A DNA stretch of 49,930 bases from a virus, in the IMG/VR virus record IMGVR_UViG_3300042507_002017, positions 1 to 49,930 of that record. One strand, written 5' to 3'. Within the stretch, counting starts at the first letter, position 1. The number at the start of each line of letters is the position of its first letter. Of this stretch, positions 1 to 9,616 are shown one piece after another. A model generated the notes under the pieces. The model did not search any database. It saw only the letters and a program-made list of their open reading frames with translations, and was not told where the DNA came from. Both the position numbers and the translations under genes were made by a program.

Positions 1-3000
1 TGTCCTTGTGGAATCTTCAACAACATCTTGTTTTGGGTTCCTACATATCCCAAATCAGTTTCTGCGAAGTCAATCGGAGGAGCTGATCTAAAGAACTGAG
101 GATTGCCAACATACGCTGCCTGAGGATTGCTTGTATCTATCGTAAGGAGGTTGTTGTACAGAAGTGTCTTGTTCTCAAAACGAGCAAGCACTGCCTTGTT
201 CTGAATTCCATCTAGAGATACAAGATTTCCATAGTTCTGAGGGAAATCATAATAAGATATAGCTCTGTAAATCAACCAGCTATTTACTCTATTATCAGAG
301 TCAATGTTCTGAGAATCAGAATAGATAGCTCTGAAAGGATAATAGGTGAAGCAAGGTCTATCCCAGTCAATAGGTAGATTTGTAAATGTATTCTCTCTGT
401 TCTGCTTAGAATATGTGACATTATAATAGTAGGTGTTATCCTGAACAATAGGAACATAACTTTGCTGCACCCAATCATCAGGAATACCCGTACTCACGTG
501 AGGCCAGAAGTCACCCTCTCTGCTGTTGAAAGCTTGACGTAAGTCTACGTTATAAGAACTCTCACAATAGAAATTAGGAATACCATACGCAAACAGATAG
601 AAGTATCCATCGTAGAATGTTCTTCCAGGATTGCTATCCTTGGGTTGTCCAGGAGCCACAAACTGACTATTAGGACAGTCAAAGTTGTGAGCCTTGTAGG
701 AAATAATGTTTGATAACACACCTACACTTGTAATGGTGTAGTCTCTAAGAATAGAACGTGCTGAGTGCCAGTATTTTGGATAGGCTATATTACCTATCTC
801 ATCATAGAATATATCACTATCATCAGGAGCATTCACACGGTTGTCAATAAAGAATGGAAGCTTGGTCTTGAATGCAAACCTGCTAATGAATGTATCACCG
901 CCAAACACTGTTTGTATGTCGGGAGTGGTGTCATCCACAAGCACTTGGAAACCAGTGTCCACCGTGCTGTAAGAATAGATTTGTCCGTATTGATTGACAA
1001 ATACATTCTTAAGAGATGCGTAATAAGAAACAACAGACATGTCTTCTTCCTTAGCAGGAGCTTGACACTTGCTTCTTTCTGATATAGTGAATCTTGATAT
1101 GTCTGTAACTATTGGGCTTCCTGCAGACAGCATGTTAGGGCTTTGGTCTGGGAAAGGAAGAGCTGGTCTATCTAGGTCAGTTCTTAAATAGACAGATGAT
1201 TCTCTTTGGAAGTTGTTGATGTTGTATATATCACCAACGTTCTGTACACCAGGAATCAAATATCTAGCGATGTCAAGGTTACGTTGTTTAATCCCTTGAT
1301 CATCAGGAACTCCTACACCATAGTTATAATCTCCTATAGAGTTGAAAGAGTAGGCATAGTTCTTCCTCGTGATACCATTTACATAGATGGTTAAATACGC
1401 CTGATATGCTGTAAACATAGCAGTCGCATTGAATGGTGTAGTTTGATCACCTAGTTCTTCAGCACTTTCAAGAGCATCACGTTGAGCTTCTTCTGTTAAG
1501 AGTTTGTACTTAGCGTTATCTCTCACCTCAACAAAGTGACCCTTACCTCTACCAAACATTACACTCTCAAGCTTTAGAACACCACCTAAGAAAGGCTGTC
1601 CGAAAGATGTTTCAGGAGAGTTAAATATCTGTCTGTATTTCTCTGTAAATCCAGGTTGAGGAGTTTCAGCTTTACAATTTGCACCTGTAACAAGTGTAGG
1701 ACCAGTGAAACAGATTTCACCAGGGCCTTCAATTTGTACAGGACCACCTGTGCCAGGAACTACGTATAATGTATACACTGGAGAAGTGGGCCAGCCATTT
1801 ACCCATAGTGTAGTGACACCTGTATAGATGTCATTGTATTCAATTCTACCACCTCTGGCAAATGCAAAAGGACTTGGATTACAAACCTGGGCTGTCCATA
1901 TCTCATATGTAGAAAGCCCCACCCTTCCTGTTGCAGGACCAAGGATTGTAGGCTTACCTATTGAACAAAGTGGATATTGACCAATTGCAAAGTATTTCTT
2001 CTTTGTTGCTTTGTTTGTATTACAATCAGTGTATTCCACCTCAGCAAAAGAAGGTCCACCAGCAGGGTCTAGACCAAGTGTATCTATGAATACAGTATAC
2101 CCATCACAGATTTGTGAGTAGGCATTGTTAGTTGTATTGAGGAACGGATCTGAGTTAAGATCGTTGTATGGATAGTTAGGATAGTAGTAGGTTTCTTCTT
2201 CTCTCTCATACGTGTTTACGTTCCTAAGGATGCCCTTAGCAACAATAGACTTGTTTGTACCACGATCAGCACGGATGATTTTGAATGCTACAATATCATC
2301 TTTCTGCTCTGGTGTAAGGGTGGATGTCTGAATAAGTGAGCTTACTAGTTGTACATCTAATTGTACACCAATAGGGAACACAGCATCATTACCCTGAACC
2401 ATACCTGAAGGTCCTGTAAATATCTTAGATTCGTAAGCAGGACTTACATTGATGTCAGGGAACTTGTGGTGCCTAATAGGCTGACCAGCTAAATCACCCC
2501 ACACATCTTTGTTACATGGATAGGTGTCTGTTGATTCCCAATAACCAAACTCACCATACTGATAAGGACCTCTGTAGTCAGAAGCTGGAGAATATCCAGG
2601 ACTTGTTCCAAGAACAGATCCTGTGTTGTAGATTTTCCAATATGGGCTATATCCCACTCCTCCAGATGTGTAATCAGGAACGCCTATAAAGTCTGGGTTG
2701 GTATCTGGTACATCAGGTTGCAGATTCTCTGCAGGACCTTTGATTCTACCAGGAATATGAAATCCATCTGTCTGCTTACCATTCTTAAGCAAGAATACTA
2801 TCTCAAAAGCATACACCTCATCTCTCAAATAACCTCTGAGATTGGTGGCATTCAACTCATCTGAATAGTTTTGGTCAGCAGGAATTCTCCAGCTTTCCCA
2901 TAACAGAGGAATTTGATTAGCAATGCTTTGGTAGTTAATACGATCAATAGATGTAAGGTTGTCCCATATTAAGACATCTTGTGCAACAGTGAGATCCTGT

Positions 3001-3962
3001 GCAATGTCATAGTAAGGGAACTTCTCAAATACATCATTGATGGTCAGTCTGATTTGTGTTACGTTCTGACCAGTGTATGTGATTTCCTTCTGAACAGCAT
3101 CAATGTAATATGTACCAACTAGCTCAACAGAAGTGATGTCGTTGATTGTCTTAATCACTGCCAAGTTGAAATACTGGTACAGTCCTGTGTCCTCAAGATT
3201 ACTTATATTGAGGATGATGGATTTCCCAACAGGATAGTTGAAGTTCACTGATGTAATGAACTTGTCAGCAATAGGTGTTGGGTTAGTAACAGAATAATAG
3301 GAAGTGTAAGGATTACCCTGAGCATCAGAATACTGCGCAGCAAACTGATATGTACCAGCAATCAGGTTACCTGTGCTAGTAACATCAGTTACCTCCAGTT
3401 GAGGGATGTTAAAGTTGGGTTGAAGCTTAAGTTGATTACAGTCTAGGTCATCTGTATATTCTGGATCACAGAACGGAGTTCCAGATTTTAGAACTTTTGG
3501 AATATTGTCAATGTCCAAATATCTTCTAGGATTGAATCCATCTGTCCAATAAATCTCTGTGGTGCAATTAGTTATCTTATGCGCCACCTTATGTATGGGA
3601 TAGCCAGTATTGAAGTTGAGGCAAGGAGCATTTACAATAACACGGTATATACAATCGTTGTTCTCCATATATCCAATCTGACTAGCTCCTGTATCAGGGT
3701 TAGTGATAAAGAATATATGTTTGCTCTTCTCTTGGATGAAGTGGTTACCTATAAGCACAAAACCAGAAGGGAACGTAACACAAAGTTCGTTCCCTGGCTC
3801 ATTCTGATAGTTTACAGAATTAGCATCATAGTTTTCAACAGCAGCATTTAATGCATACGTTAATTTCCCCTTCGCAATTTGGTTAGGGGTTTGGTCCATG
3901 TTAAGACCAGTAGTAGCATTGTTATACTCCTGTCTAATATTGCCTTGTTCCTGTTCAGCCAT
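1..3962 (-). CDS. Giant tail stabilization/muzzle-like structural protein, 3' end outside window
   Basis: An open frame of 1320 codons runs from the ATG at 3962 to the left edge with no stop, so the C-terminus is missing. The N-terminus contains TTGLNMDQTPNQIAKGKLTY and then NAAVENYD and NEPGNELC, a pattern I associate with the very long muzzle/stabilization proteins that close the tail of crAss-like phages. The visible part is beta-rich in character, with many Tyr, Asn, Gly and Pro residues and no membrane segment. It is last in the visible tail block, 5 bases after the tubular protein gene. The frame is certain; the muzzle assignment is inferred from position, size and N-terminal pattern. 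Confidence 0.85.
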   Translation of the reverse strand, partial: MAEQEQGNIRQEYNNATTGLNMDQTPNQIAKGKLTYALNAAVENYDANSVNYQNEPGNELCVTFPSGFVLIGNHFIQEKSKHIFFITNPDTGASQIGYMENNDCIYRVIVNAPCLNFNTGYPIHKVAHKITNCTTEIYWTDGFNPRRYLDIDNIPKVLKSGTPFCDPEYTDDLDCNQLKLQPNFNIPQLEVTDVTSTGNLIAGTYQFAAQYSDAQGNPYTSYYSVTNPTPIADKFITSVNFNYPVGKSIILNISNLEDTGLYQYFNLAVIKTINDITSVELVGTYYIDAVQKEITYTGQNVTQIRLTINDVFEKFPYYDIAQDLTVAQDVLIWDNLTSIDRINYQSIANQIPLLWESWRIPADQNYSDELNATNLRGYLRDEVYAFEIVFLLKNGKQTDGFHIPGRIKGPAENLQPDVPDTNPDFIGVPDYTSGGVGYSPYWKIYNTGSVLGTSPGYSPASDYRGPYQYGEFGYWESTDTYPCNKDVWGDLAGQPIRHHKFPDINVSPAYESKIFTGPSGMVQGNDAVFPIGVQLDVQLVSSLIQTSTLTPEQKDDIVAFKIIRADRGTNKSIVAKGILRNVNTYEREEETYYYPNYPYNDLNSDPFLNTTNNAYSQICDGYTVFIDTLGLDPAGGPSFAEVEYTDCNTNKATKKKYFAIGQYPLCSIGKPTILGPATGRVGLSTYEIWTAQVCNPSPFAFARGGRIEYNDIYTGVTTLWVNGWPTSPVYTLYVVPGTGGPVQIEGPGEICFTGPTLVTGANCKAETPQPGFTEKYRQIFNSPETSFGQPFLGGVLKLESVMFGRGKGHFVEVRDNAKYKLLTEEAQRDALESAEELGDQTTPFNATAMFTAYQAYLTIYVNGITRKNYAYSFNSIGDYNYGVGVPDDQGIKQRNLDIARYLIPGVQNVGDIYNINNFQRESSVYLRTDLDRPALPFPDQSPNMLSAGSPIVTDISRFTISERSKCQAPAKEEDMSVVSYYASLKNVFVNQYGQIYSYSTVDTGFQVLVDDTTPDIQTVFGGDTFISRFAFKTKLPFFIDNRVNAPDDSDIFYDEIGNIAYPKYWHSARSILRDYTITSVGVLSNIISYKAHNFDCPNSQFVAPGQPKDSNPGRTFYDGYFYLFAYGIPNFYCESSYNVDLRQAFNSREGDFWPHVSTGIPDDWVQQSYVPIVQDNTYYYNVTYSKQNRENTFTNLPIDWDRPCFTYYPFRAIYSDSQNIDSDNRVNSWLIYRAISYYDFPQNYGNLVSLDGIQNKAVLARFENKTLLYNNLLTIDTSNPQAAYVGNPQFFRSAPPIDFAETDLGYVGTQNKMLLKIPQG

Positions 3963-3967
3963 TAGTA

Positions 3968-4939
3968 TTAATTATTGCGTCTCCAACCGTATCTACTGGT
4001 ACGATTAGGAAGTTCATACATGTTAAATCTGTTCAAGTCATTCTTAATCCTACGTTGCTTAGTCCAAGGATCTTGCTTCTTAACCTCAATGTCAGCCATG
4101 ATAAATGCCTCATCAGCCATCTGTTTGTAGTTCACCATCTTCCTCTCTAACTGATTGTATGTCTCATCATTCACTTGATTGGTAAGCGTTTCTATCACCT
4201 TATACTTAATGAAAGCTTCAATAAACTCTCTAATACGATAGTTGTCAGGAATCAACTGATTTCCACCAGGGTCATATGCTGTAGAATAGAAAAGCAAATG
4301 CACTACACCATTACGGAAGTTAGTGACAAACTTATTGTCTCTGATATCAAATGAGTCATACCAAGAGGAACCAGGAGTGAACTCATTAATAGGAGGTGCT
4401 TGTGCATAGAACTCCCAGTTATTAGTATAGTCTACGCCACAGTTACCTTGTGCAGATATATTACCAGGTTTTAGTAAGTATTCTCTACGATAGCTAACTG
4501 CTGCTTCATTATTAGTCTTGTACACTGTTTGAACGAGTTCAGGCATACAAGAACCATCACATCCTACATTACCGCAACAAGGGCTGGGGATAGTACAATC
4601 TGTGGTGATAGGGCTCACCTGAATTGTTGTAGATGTAGCAGCTTGTGAGTAGAAAGAGTTAGCCTGTTGATAAGGAAAACCATTTACAGCTGTGCACATC
4701 CAAGCCTCTCTTACAGCAAAGAAGTTGTCTGGGAGTCTAGCTTGATAGTCGTTAATGTATAGGATTTCCTGAGAAATCACATAAGTGGTTCTGCCCAACT
4801 TTCTGAGACATTTGTCTAGATAGGTGGGGAACATCAAATCATCAACTGCCCCTGTATCAAAATAGCTTTTGAATTCCTCCTTAACTGTAGCGTATACAGG
4901 TTCAGGGCTGATGAAATTATATTTGTAATAGTATGACAT
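3968..4939 (-). CDS. Tail tubular / connector protein, crAss-like
   Basis: This 323-residue protein resembles the tail tubular (P22 gp4-like) ring proteins of crAss-like phages. The N-terminal helical part includes LDKCLRKLGRTTYVISQEIL followed by LPDNFFAVREAW, the pattern that suggested the family. A Cys-rich insert (CTIPSPCCGNVGCDGSC, about residues 115-132) may bind metal or form a loop. The C-terminus is helical and basic (KQRRIKNDLNRF). It probably helps build the connector between portal and tail. It lies between the IHF-like gene and the muzzle gene with gaps of 5 bases, consistent with one transcript. Confidence 0.85.
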   Translation of the reverse strand: MSYYYKYNFISPEPVYATVKEEFKSYFDTGAVDDLMFPTYLDKCLRKLGRTTYVISQEILYINDYQARLPDNFFAVREAWMCTAVNGFPYQQANSFYSQAATSTTIQVSPITTDCTIPSPCCGNVGCDGSCMPELVQTVYKTNNEAAVSYRREYLLKPGNISAQGNCGVDYTNNWEFYAQAPPINEFTPGSSWYDSFDIRDNKFVTNFRNGVVHLLFYSTAYDPGGNQLIPDNYRIREFIEAFIKYKVIETLTNQVNDETYNQLERKMVNYKQMADEAFIMADIEVKKQDPWTKQRRIKNDLNRFNMYELPNRTSRYGWRRNN

Positions 4940-4944
4940 CTATT

Positions 4945-5421
4945 TTACTTTTTCCATTCGTGATAGAGATGTTGATATTTATCGTCAGCTCTTAGATAGT
5001 GAGAAAGAAGTCTAGACGTGTTTCTGGAAGGCTTAAAGTACCACAACGGTGATTGTCTAAATCTAGCTGTTGATTTGAACCACACCCATCCAAAGAAGAA
5101 GCCCTCTGTGTGAAAGTTAAAGTTGTAAATACGTTTACCTTTCTCCTTTGTCTTTTTCCAATCAATAGGAAGGTTGACAAACTCTTTTCCATGAATGTCT
5201 TTTACCTTCTTACGCTTTTTCTTGTTTATGGCAAACTCACCAAAACCAAAAGGCAGCTTTGCTTTCTCTCCTGTCTCAAGAATGTATTCTTTAAATGCAT
5301 CGTTAAAAGAATAAACGATGTTTCTCCATTGATCAAAGGTGAGCTTTATGGACGGATGTTTCTTACAGAAACTGTTGTAGTTTTCTTTGCTGGCGCTTCT
5401 CCAGTCTATCTTTACTCTCAT
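4945..5421 (-). CDS. IHF/HU-like structural-module protein
   Basis: This 158-residue, strongly basic protein contains FNDAFKEYILETGEKAKLPFGFGEFAINKKKRK, split here as FNDAFKEYILETGEK and KLPFGFGEFAINKKKRK. The helix followed by a GFGxF turn and a basic strand is how HU/IHF-family proteins look. The C-terminal half is rich in Trp, Phe and Tyr (FFFGWVWFKS) and is not part of the family core. crAss-like phages encode IHF-related proteins beside their tail genes, which fits the location. Either DNA binding or a structural role in the connector is possible. Confidence 0.75.
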   Translation of the reverse strand: MRVKIDWRSASKENYNSFCKKHPSIKLTFDQWRNIVYSFNDAFKEYILETGEKAKLPFGFGEFAINKKKRKKVKDIHGKEFVNLPIDWKKTKEKGKRIYNFNFHTEGFFFGWVWFKSTARFRQSPLWYFKPSRNTSRLLSHYLRADDKYQHLYHEWKK

Positions 5422-5424
5422 ATC

Positions 5425-6153
5425 TTATCTCAAGTTTGGAGCGTTAGGTGCTTGACCATCAACTCCATCACTTGTGATGTCTGTCTTCAATTTGAAATAC
5501 GTAGAGAGAAGCTTCTGAGAAGTGAGCTCCAACACCTGCTTTTCTAGATAGCCAGGAACTGGAGATTCTTTATCTAAAGGATTTACACACAGTTGTTCTG
5601 GTGTATAGCTAGGAGTTCCGCATCCACACTCTGGATACATTATCTCATTTGGAACATCTTCCTCAAAAAGAGCAACAAGTCTGATTGCTTTTAAGAGTGG
5701 GTTGTTCACATACAGATATCCGTTAGAAATCCAATAGTATTCCTCCTTCTTAATTATAGGAAGCTTGAGCAAGTTCACGTATCGGTTGATGGTTATTTCC
5801 TTAAGTTTCTTTCCCTGACCACTCATGGCGTTAATTGAATAAACACCCTGAATGACATATTGATAATTACCCTCTGTAATCCTAGGCAGCTTGAATCTTG
5901 TTCTAGCAACTGTGCAAGGATCAGCATAATCACAACATTCAGAAATAGGAACTTCCACCGTCTCCAAGCAGGGGATGGTGGTAAAAACTGTATCGGTTGC
6001 CCATAACTTCCTCAGATTAGTCTCACGCTTTATCAGGAGGAAGGCATTGTTCCTAATTTCAGACATGATAGCCCTATCCGTGATCAAGTTGTCCGTGGAG
6101 AGCAACTTGTGCATAGAGCGCGCATCTGAAACTAGCTTCCTAAAAGTTGACAT
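5425..6153 (-). CDS. Ring/connector structural protein
   Basis: This 242-residue protein sits between the phosphoesterase and IHF-like genes. Its N-terminus is helical (SEIRNNAFLLIKRETNLRKL) and is followed by a beta-rich part with a CxxxD-type patch (ISECCDYADPC) and GCGTP near residue 187. Gene order in crAss-like phages places ring or head-tail connector proteins here, and the sequence pattern is compatible. It has no enzyme motifs. Its start overlaps the last base of the phosphoesterase stop codon, so translation of the two is probably coupled. The ring role is inferred from context. Confidence 0.8.
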   Translation of the reverse strand: MSTFRKLVSDARSMHKLLSTDNLITDRAIMSEIRNNAFLLIKRETNLRKLWATDTVFTTIPCLETVEVPISECCDYADPCTVARTRFKLPRITEGNYQYVIQGVYSINAMSGQGKKLKEITINRYVNLLKLPIIKKEEYYWISNGYLYVNNPLLKAIRLVALFEEDVPNEIMYPECGCGTPSYTPEQLCVNPLDKESPVPGYLEKQVLELTSQKLLSTYFKLKTDITSDGVDGQAPNAPNLR

Positions 6154-7403
6154 TATAAATACTGTTTGAATATGTTTGTTATTCCATCTTGGAGATCTAT
6201 CAAGAATCCTGTCACCTCACCTTTGGTGATAGTGTATCCATTCTTATCATCCCAAGAACTCTTGGCTGTAGAGAATGCAGGTAGTTGATAGAACTTAATA
6301 CCATTGAAATCAAGACTCATTTCATGGTGTTTGTCACCTGTGAATATGTAGAAGTTGTCATGCTCTGACCATTCAGTTTTAAACTCCATAGGGAACAAGC
6401 CAGCAAGCTTTGCAGGTTTTAAAGCATCTCCGTGGTTAAACATTAATGCTGATGTACCATAGCTCACATACTTTCTATACCTTGGAGAGATGTCAAAGAA
6501 TACACGCTCCTCGTTTCTGAAATAGGTTTGTAACCAACTGGCTAAATGCCATCCTACATATTCATCATGATTACCAGCTACAAAGATTACATCCACATCT
6601 CCTCCTTTCTGAAGGAGCAGGTTTATCACGCTCACTTCATGATCACATATTGCCTGAAAAGAATCGTGATATGAAAGGATGTTTTGTTGGGGAGTGCCCT
6701 TTGTAGTTGCGTTGGTGAACTCACTGTTGAACTCATCAGAACCAATGATGTATTTGATATCTGTGAGATTGTTAGATAGAGAGGCTTGATTTAGGATTAT
6801 TTCCACCCTCTGGATGAAATCACCAAAGCGCTGGTCTATATCATTCTCTCCTCCTATGTCTAACTTATTTAAATGGGAATCCTGTTTGTTAATGATTAGG
6901 CAAGCATCTTTCTTACCTTTCTCATACTTAGGAGCCATTATGTCTGGAGATATTGGTTGGTAGTTCTCTAGAAAGGATATGAAGCTATCTTGAAACACTT
7001 GCTCATCCTTCTTCTTACCTAACCATGCTTTTACTTGCCAATGAGGAGTTTCACCATTTCCCCAATAGTTCTGTACGTATTTAGTTATCTCCCACTTCTC
7101 TGTATCAATATTGCACTTCTCAATTAACTCATCTAAGCTTTTGATTTCATCTTTAGAGTTGAATACCACCTCACCTGTTCCTTTTTGTATATCCTCTAAA
7201 AACCTTACCACATGGTCTTCTAGCTCTCCAATGTAGTTTGAAATCTCAGCATCATTCTGTATTTCTTCTGACCCTCGCAACCCCTTCAATAACTCATCCA
7301 CCTCGTTCTCTGTGATGTTTAGTTTGTCTGCATAGAACTTTTTGCTCTTTTTCCAGTGGAGCATTTGCTCCAGTTGTTGCAGAAGGGATTGATTTTCAGG
7401 CAT
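6153..7403 (-). CDS. Calcineurin-like metallophosphoesterase
   Basis: This 416-residue protein carries the metal-binding motifs of the calcineurin-like phosphoesterase superfamily in order: INKQDSHLNKL (about 173-183), IIGSDEFNSE (about 224-233), AGNHDEYVGWH (about 275-285), FNHGD (about 330) and FTGDKHHEM (about 357). All expected Asp, Asn and His ligands are present. The first 130 residues are a separate helical part with a helix-turn-helix-like segment (NITENEVDELLKGLRGSEE). The substrate could be a nucleic acid or a nucleotide. It has its own Bacteroidota-type promoter and follows a terminator, so it can be expressed separately from the fibre genes. Confidence 0.88.
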   Translation of the reverse strand: MPENQSLLQQLEQMLHWKKSKKFYADKLNITENEVDELLKGLRGSEEIQNDAEISNYIGELEDHVVRFLEDIQKGTGEVVFNSKDEIKSLDELIEKCNIDTEKWEITKYVQNYWGNGETPHWQVKAWLGKKKDEQVFQDSFISFLENYQPISPDIMAPKYEKGKKDACLIINKQDSHLNKLDIGGENDIDQRFGDFIQRVEIILNQASLSNNLTDIKYIIGSDEFNSEFTNATTKGTPQQNILSYHDSFQAICDHEVSVINLLLQKGGDVDVIFVAGNHDEYVGWHLASWLQTYFRNEERVFFDISPRYRKYVSYGTSALMFNHGDALKPAKLAGLFPMEFKTEWSEHDNFYIFTGDKHHEMSLDFNGIKFYQLPAFSTAKSSWDDKNGYTITKGEVTGFLIDLQDGITNIFKQYL

Positions 7404-7431
7404 TTACAACTTTTTTAAATTAAAATTGCCC

Positions 7432-7464
7432 TAAAGGTACGAAGGTTTTTTGGTATTTTCCAAA
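7432..7464 (-). promoter_or_regulatory. Bacteroidota-type promoter for the phosphoesterase gene
   Basis: Read on the minus strand there is a -33 box TTTG (7461-7464), 21 bases, then a -7 box TACCTTTA (7432-7439). This matches the TTTG / TAnnTTTG primary-sigma consensus of the Bacteroidota apart from the last base. Initiation would fall about 20 bases before the start codon at 7403, in an A/T-rich leader. Confidence 0.65.
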
Positions 7465-7512
7465 TTATTTTAACCTTTCTGGTTATCCATTCTAACCAAC
7501 TTAGTTATAAAT

Positions 7513-7545
7513 AAAAAAACTCCCCAGGGTAGAAACCCCAGGGAG
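7513..7545 (-). terminator. Intrinsic terminator after the fibre genes
   Basis: On the minus strand the stem CTCCC/GGGAG (7541-7545 with 7520-7524) encloses a CA/CA internal loop and a second stem GGGT/ACCC capped by a 4-base loop. A run of seven T (7513-7519) follows at once. It lies between the stop at 7584 and the phosphoesterase promoter, so it separates two transcription units. Confidence 0.8.
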
Positions 7546-7583
7546 AAGCGCTGAAAACCAACAAACAGAGCTTTTTTATTATT

Positions 7584-8111
7584 TTACCCTACGGTTGTTG
7601 TGGTGGTTGTTGTAGGACATGCTCCAAGATTAGCTGATGACACACCTGGTATAGGAGGCACCACTAATGTTCCTGTACAAGCACATACGTAGATGATACT
7701 AGGACCTGCTACAGAAGTGTTTACAAGAATTCCTCCACACTGATAGTAAGATATATTAACAGGTGAAACAGTTGAATTAGTCACAGAGTAGAACGCACAA
7801 GAAGGACAAGCTATTGTTGTAGTTGTTGTGGTTGTCGAACTTGTGGAAGTTGATGTTGTTGTTGTTGTTGGACAGCAATTACCCAAAGCCACCTGAAGAT
7901 TGTAGATCTGCTGTTTGAGGCTACAGATCTGAGTGTCAATCTTTTGGAAAGCCACGGTTGCTGTGTCATATGCTGCAATTAATGTACAAGATAAATTAGG
8001 TCCGCTGTATGCAACATTGTTAGTTGGCGTAAGGGGCGTACTACAAGGATCACATCCGCAGGTGACAACTGGAATCGTTGTACAGCATGGATTTTGTGGA
8101 AGGTATATCAT
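7584..8111 (-). CDS. Cys-rich protein with poly-Thr linkers, probable fibre or head decoration
   Basis: This 175-residue protein has a Cys-rich N-terminus (NPCCTT, TCGCDPC), a short coiled-coil-like helix (TATVAFQKIDTQICSLKQQI), a Thr/Ser run at about residues 81-97, a small beta domain (CPSCAFYSVTNSTV... YYQCGG... VCACTG) and a second Thr run at the C-terminus (CPTTTTTTTVG). It probably hangs from the virion surface, with the Thr runs acting as flexible or glycosylated spacers. It follows the collar-fibre gene by 21 bases. I do not recognise the beta domain. A Thr tail of the same kind ends the protein at 10267-11439. Confidence 0.8.
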   Translation of the reverse strand: MIYLPQNPCCTTIPVVTCGCDPCSTPLTPTNNVAYSGPNLSCTLIAAYDTATVAFQKIDTQICSLKQQIYNLQVALGNCCPTTTTTSTSTSSTTTTTTTIACPSCAFYSVTNSTVSPVNISYYQCGGILVNTSVAGPSIIYVCACTGTLVVPPIPGVSSANLGACPTTTTTTTVG

Positions 8112-8132
8112 TTTATATAAAGAGTTTAACTA

Positions 8133-9236
8133 TTAAGGAATATACATGATGTAGTAACATCCCAGACCAGGCTGGTAGTTAGCATGAGCTAATCCGCCTC
8201 CTGTAGAACCAACACTGACTGCCACAGAAACTCCTGTGAATGCTGTGTTTGTACTAGTGGACGAACTCTTTATGCCATTCATATCCATAAGGTCGCCTGA
8301 TGTACCAGGCTCATTCTGATCAGCTTCTCCATGGGCATATGCAATTGTATGCAAGTGTCCAGGATCAGTTACAGTGGCTGTAGCCAAGTGAGAGTGAGCA
8401 GGAATCTCTGTAGCTGAAAGAGTTACACTATTAGAACCAGCAGTTCCCAATAGAGCATAGCTAGGATTACCAGCTACCCCAGGATCCACTGCAGGATTGA
8501 AAGCTCCTCCACCCATGCCTGTTGTAGCACCAACTGGTACACGTCCTCTTTTATCAGGAGTGCCATTGTTACCATTACAGAGGTAGATTTTCTCCCAATC
8601 AGTTCCAACAATACCAGCACCTGTACCATCAAACTTACCTGTAAGAGATCCGTAGAACTCTACAACACCGTAAGGAACCATACGGTTATAATACTTGGTA
8701 CTAGTTCCAACGCTAGATAAATATGCAGCAATCAGAGCATTTAAATCAGCAAGTTTAACGTAGTTTGTATCTACGTCAAGAGCAAGAGCATCAAGCTCAA
8801 CCTCTAAGCCACAAAGCTTTGTAATAACAGCTTGCAGAATTGCATGTGTTCCAGAGGAACCAGTTACACCTGTAAGACATCCCACAGTGTAAGATCCTTC
8901 TAGAGCAGCAAGGTCATCCTCAATAGCAGTAACACGTGTGTCGAGTTCACATACCGCTTTAATGATTGCAGTGATTACATTAGGAAGACTTAGGTCTTCA
9001 CATGATACAAGATTCTTACTTACAATCTCGCAAATAATTTGAGGGTTGATGGGTAGCACTATGCCAGTTCCATCGAGAGTGGATGTGAGAAATGTAATCA
9101 ATGCTTGCTCAACATACGAAAGAGAGTCTCCTGTCTTAATTCCCAAAATAGGAACATCTACACCCGTATATCTTACACATTGATCAGATGTTGTTTCTAC
9201 ACAACCGTTATAGCAATTTGAACAAATGTTGGACAT
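8133..9236 (-). CDS. Tail-collar (MdpB-type) fibre protein
   Basis: This 367-residue protein ends in a phage tail-collar domain like that of microcystin-dependent protein and T4 short tail fibres. About residues 180-367 contain VPYGVVEFYGS, WEKIYLCNGNNGTPDKRGRV, SVTLSATEIPAHSHLATATV, HLHTIAYAH and NYQPGLGCYYIMYIP, which are the family's signature steps. The His-rich AHSH/HLH sites could bind metal as in T4 gp12. The N-terminal half is a trimer-like stalk with alternating hydrophobic residues and several Cys. It is probably a receptor-binding or head-fibre component. It is the best host-recognition candidate in the window. Confidence 0.88.
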   Translation of the reverse strand: MSNICSNCYNGCVETTSDQCVRYTGVDVPILGIKTGDSLSYVEQALITFLTSTLDGTGIVLPINPQIICEIVSKNLVSCEDLSLPNVITAIIKAVCELDTRVTAIEDDLAALEGSYTVGCLTGVTGSSGTHAILQAVITKLCGLEVELDALALDVDTNYVKLADLNALIAAYLSSVGTSTKYYNRMVPYGVVEFYGSLTGKFDGTGAGIVGTDWEKIYLCNGNNGTPDKRGRVPVGATTGMGGGAFNPAVDPGVAGNPSYALLGTAGSNSVTLSATEIPAHSHLATATVTDPGHLHTIAYAHGEADQNEPGTSGDLMDMNGIKSSSTSTNTAFTGVSVAVSVGSTGGGLAHANYQPGLGCYYIMYIP

Positions 9237-9503
9237 TTATTTATATTTTAAAAGTTTTACTCTACTCGCAATCATGTTCACCGTGAATGGAGCAGCATAA
9301 TCGGGGTTACAATACTTATAAGCAAGTATTCTTCTGTAGTTTATAAGAGCCAGCATTACCCCTCCAGGTACAGGCTGGTTCAACATAAACACAACATTGT
9401 TGTATAAGTTGTTTGCAAGAGAAGCTAGTTTACAATCTATATCAGCAATCAGTGCTGGAATACTAGCGCATTCTGGACAACTTGTAAGCCTGGGTGATAA
9501 CAT
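9237..9503 (-). CDS. Small structural-module protein of unknown function
   Basis: This 88-residue protein starts MLSPRLTSCPECASIPAL and continues with a hydrophobic helix-rich part (ADIDCKLASLANNLYNNVVFMLNQ). It sits directly before the collar fibre gene. The CxxC at the N-terminus recalls the Cys patches of its neighbours and might pair with them. I do not recognise a family. Its start lies inside the end of the 9463-9615 frame, in another phase. Confidence 0.7.
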   Translation of the reverse strand: MLSPRLTSCPECASIPALIADIDCKLASLANNLYNNVVFMLNQPVPGGVMLALINYRRILAYKYCNPDYAAPFTVNMIASRVKLLKYK

Positions 9504-9615
9504 TTCCTATAAGTTTTCTTCCTTGTTTTATAGCACCATTACATGCTGCACAAAGACCGTTAATCAATTGACATCCACATCCAACCTTAGCTCCACAGTT
9601 TTTACACATAGCCAT
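9463..9615 (-). CDS. 50-residue Cys-rich zinc-ribbon-like protein
   Basis: The frame encodes MAMCKNCGAKVGCGCQLING and then LCAACNGAIKQG and a basic C-terminus ending SRMR. The CxxC...CxC...CxxC spacing suggests zinc binding. It fills the gap between the genes at 9617 and 9503 and overlaps the latter by 41 bases in a different frame. Similar tiny CKNCG...CGCQ proteins are, as I recall, frequent in structural modules of Bacteroidota phages. A second ATG lies two codons in. Confidence 0.65.
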   Translation of the reverse strand: MAMCKNCGAKVGCGCQLINGLCAACNGAIKQGRKLIGNVITQAYKLSRMR

Positions 9616-9616
9616 A

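Noticed and set aside
5110-5547. 145-residue plus-strand frame
   Set aside because: It lies wholly over two well-packed minus-strand structural genes and shows no motif.
7800-7865. CRISPR-like or iteron repeats
   Set aside because: The short GTT-type repeats are codons of the Thr run; there are no spacers of constant length.
7584-9236. Diversity-generating retroelement acting on the fibre genes
   Set aside because: No reverse transcriptase and no template/variable repeat pair were seen in the window.
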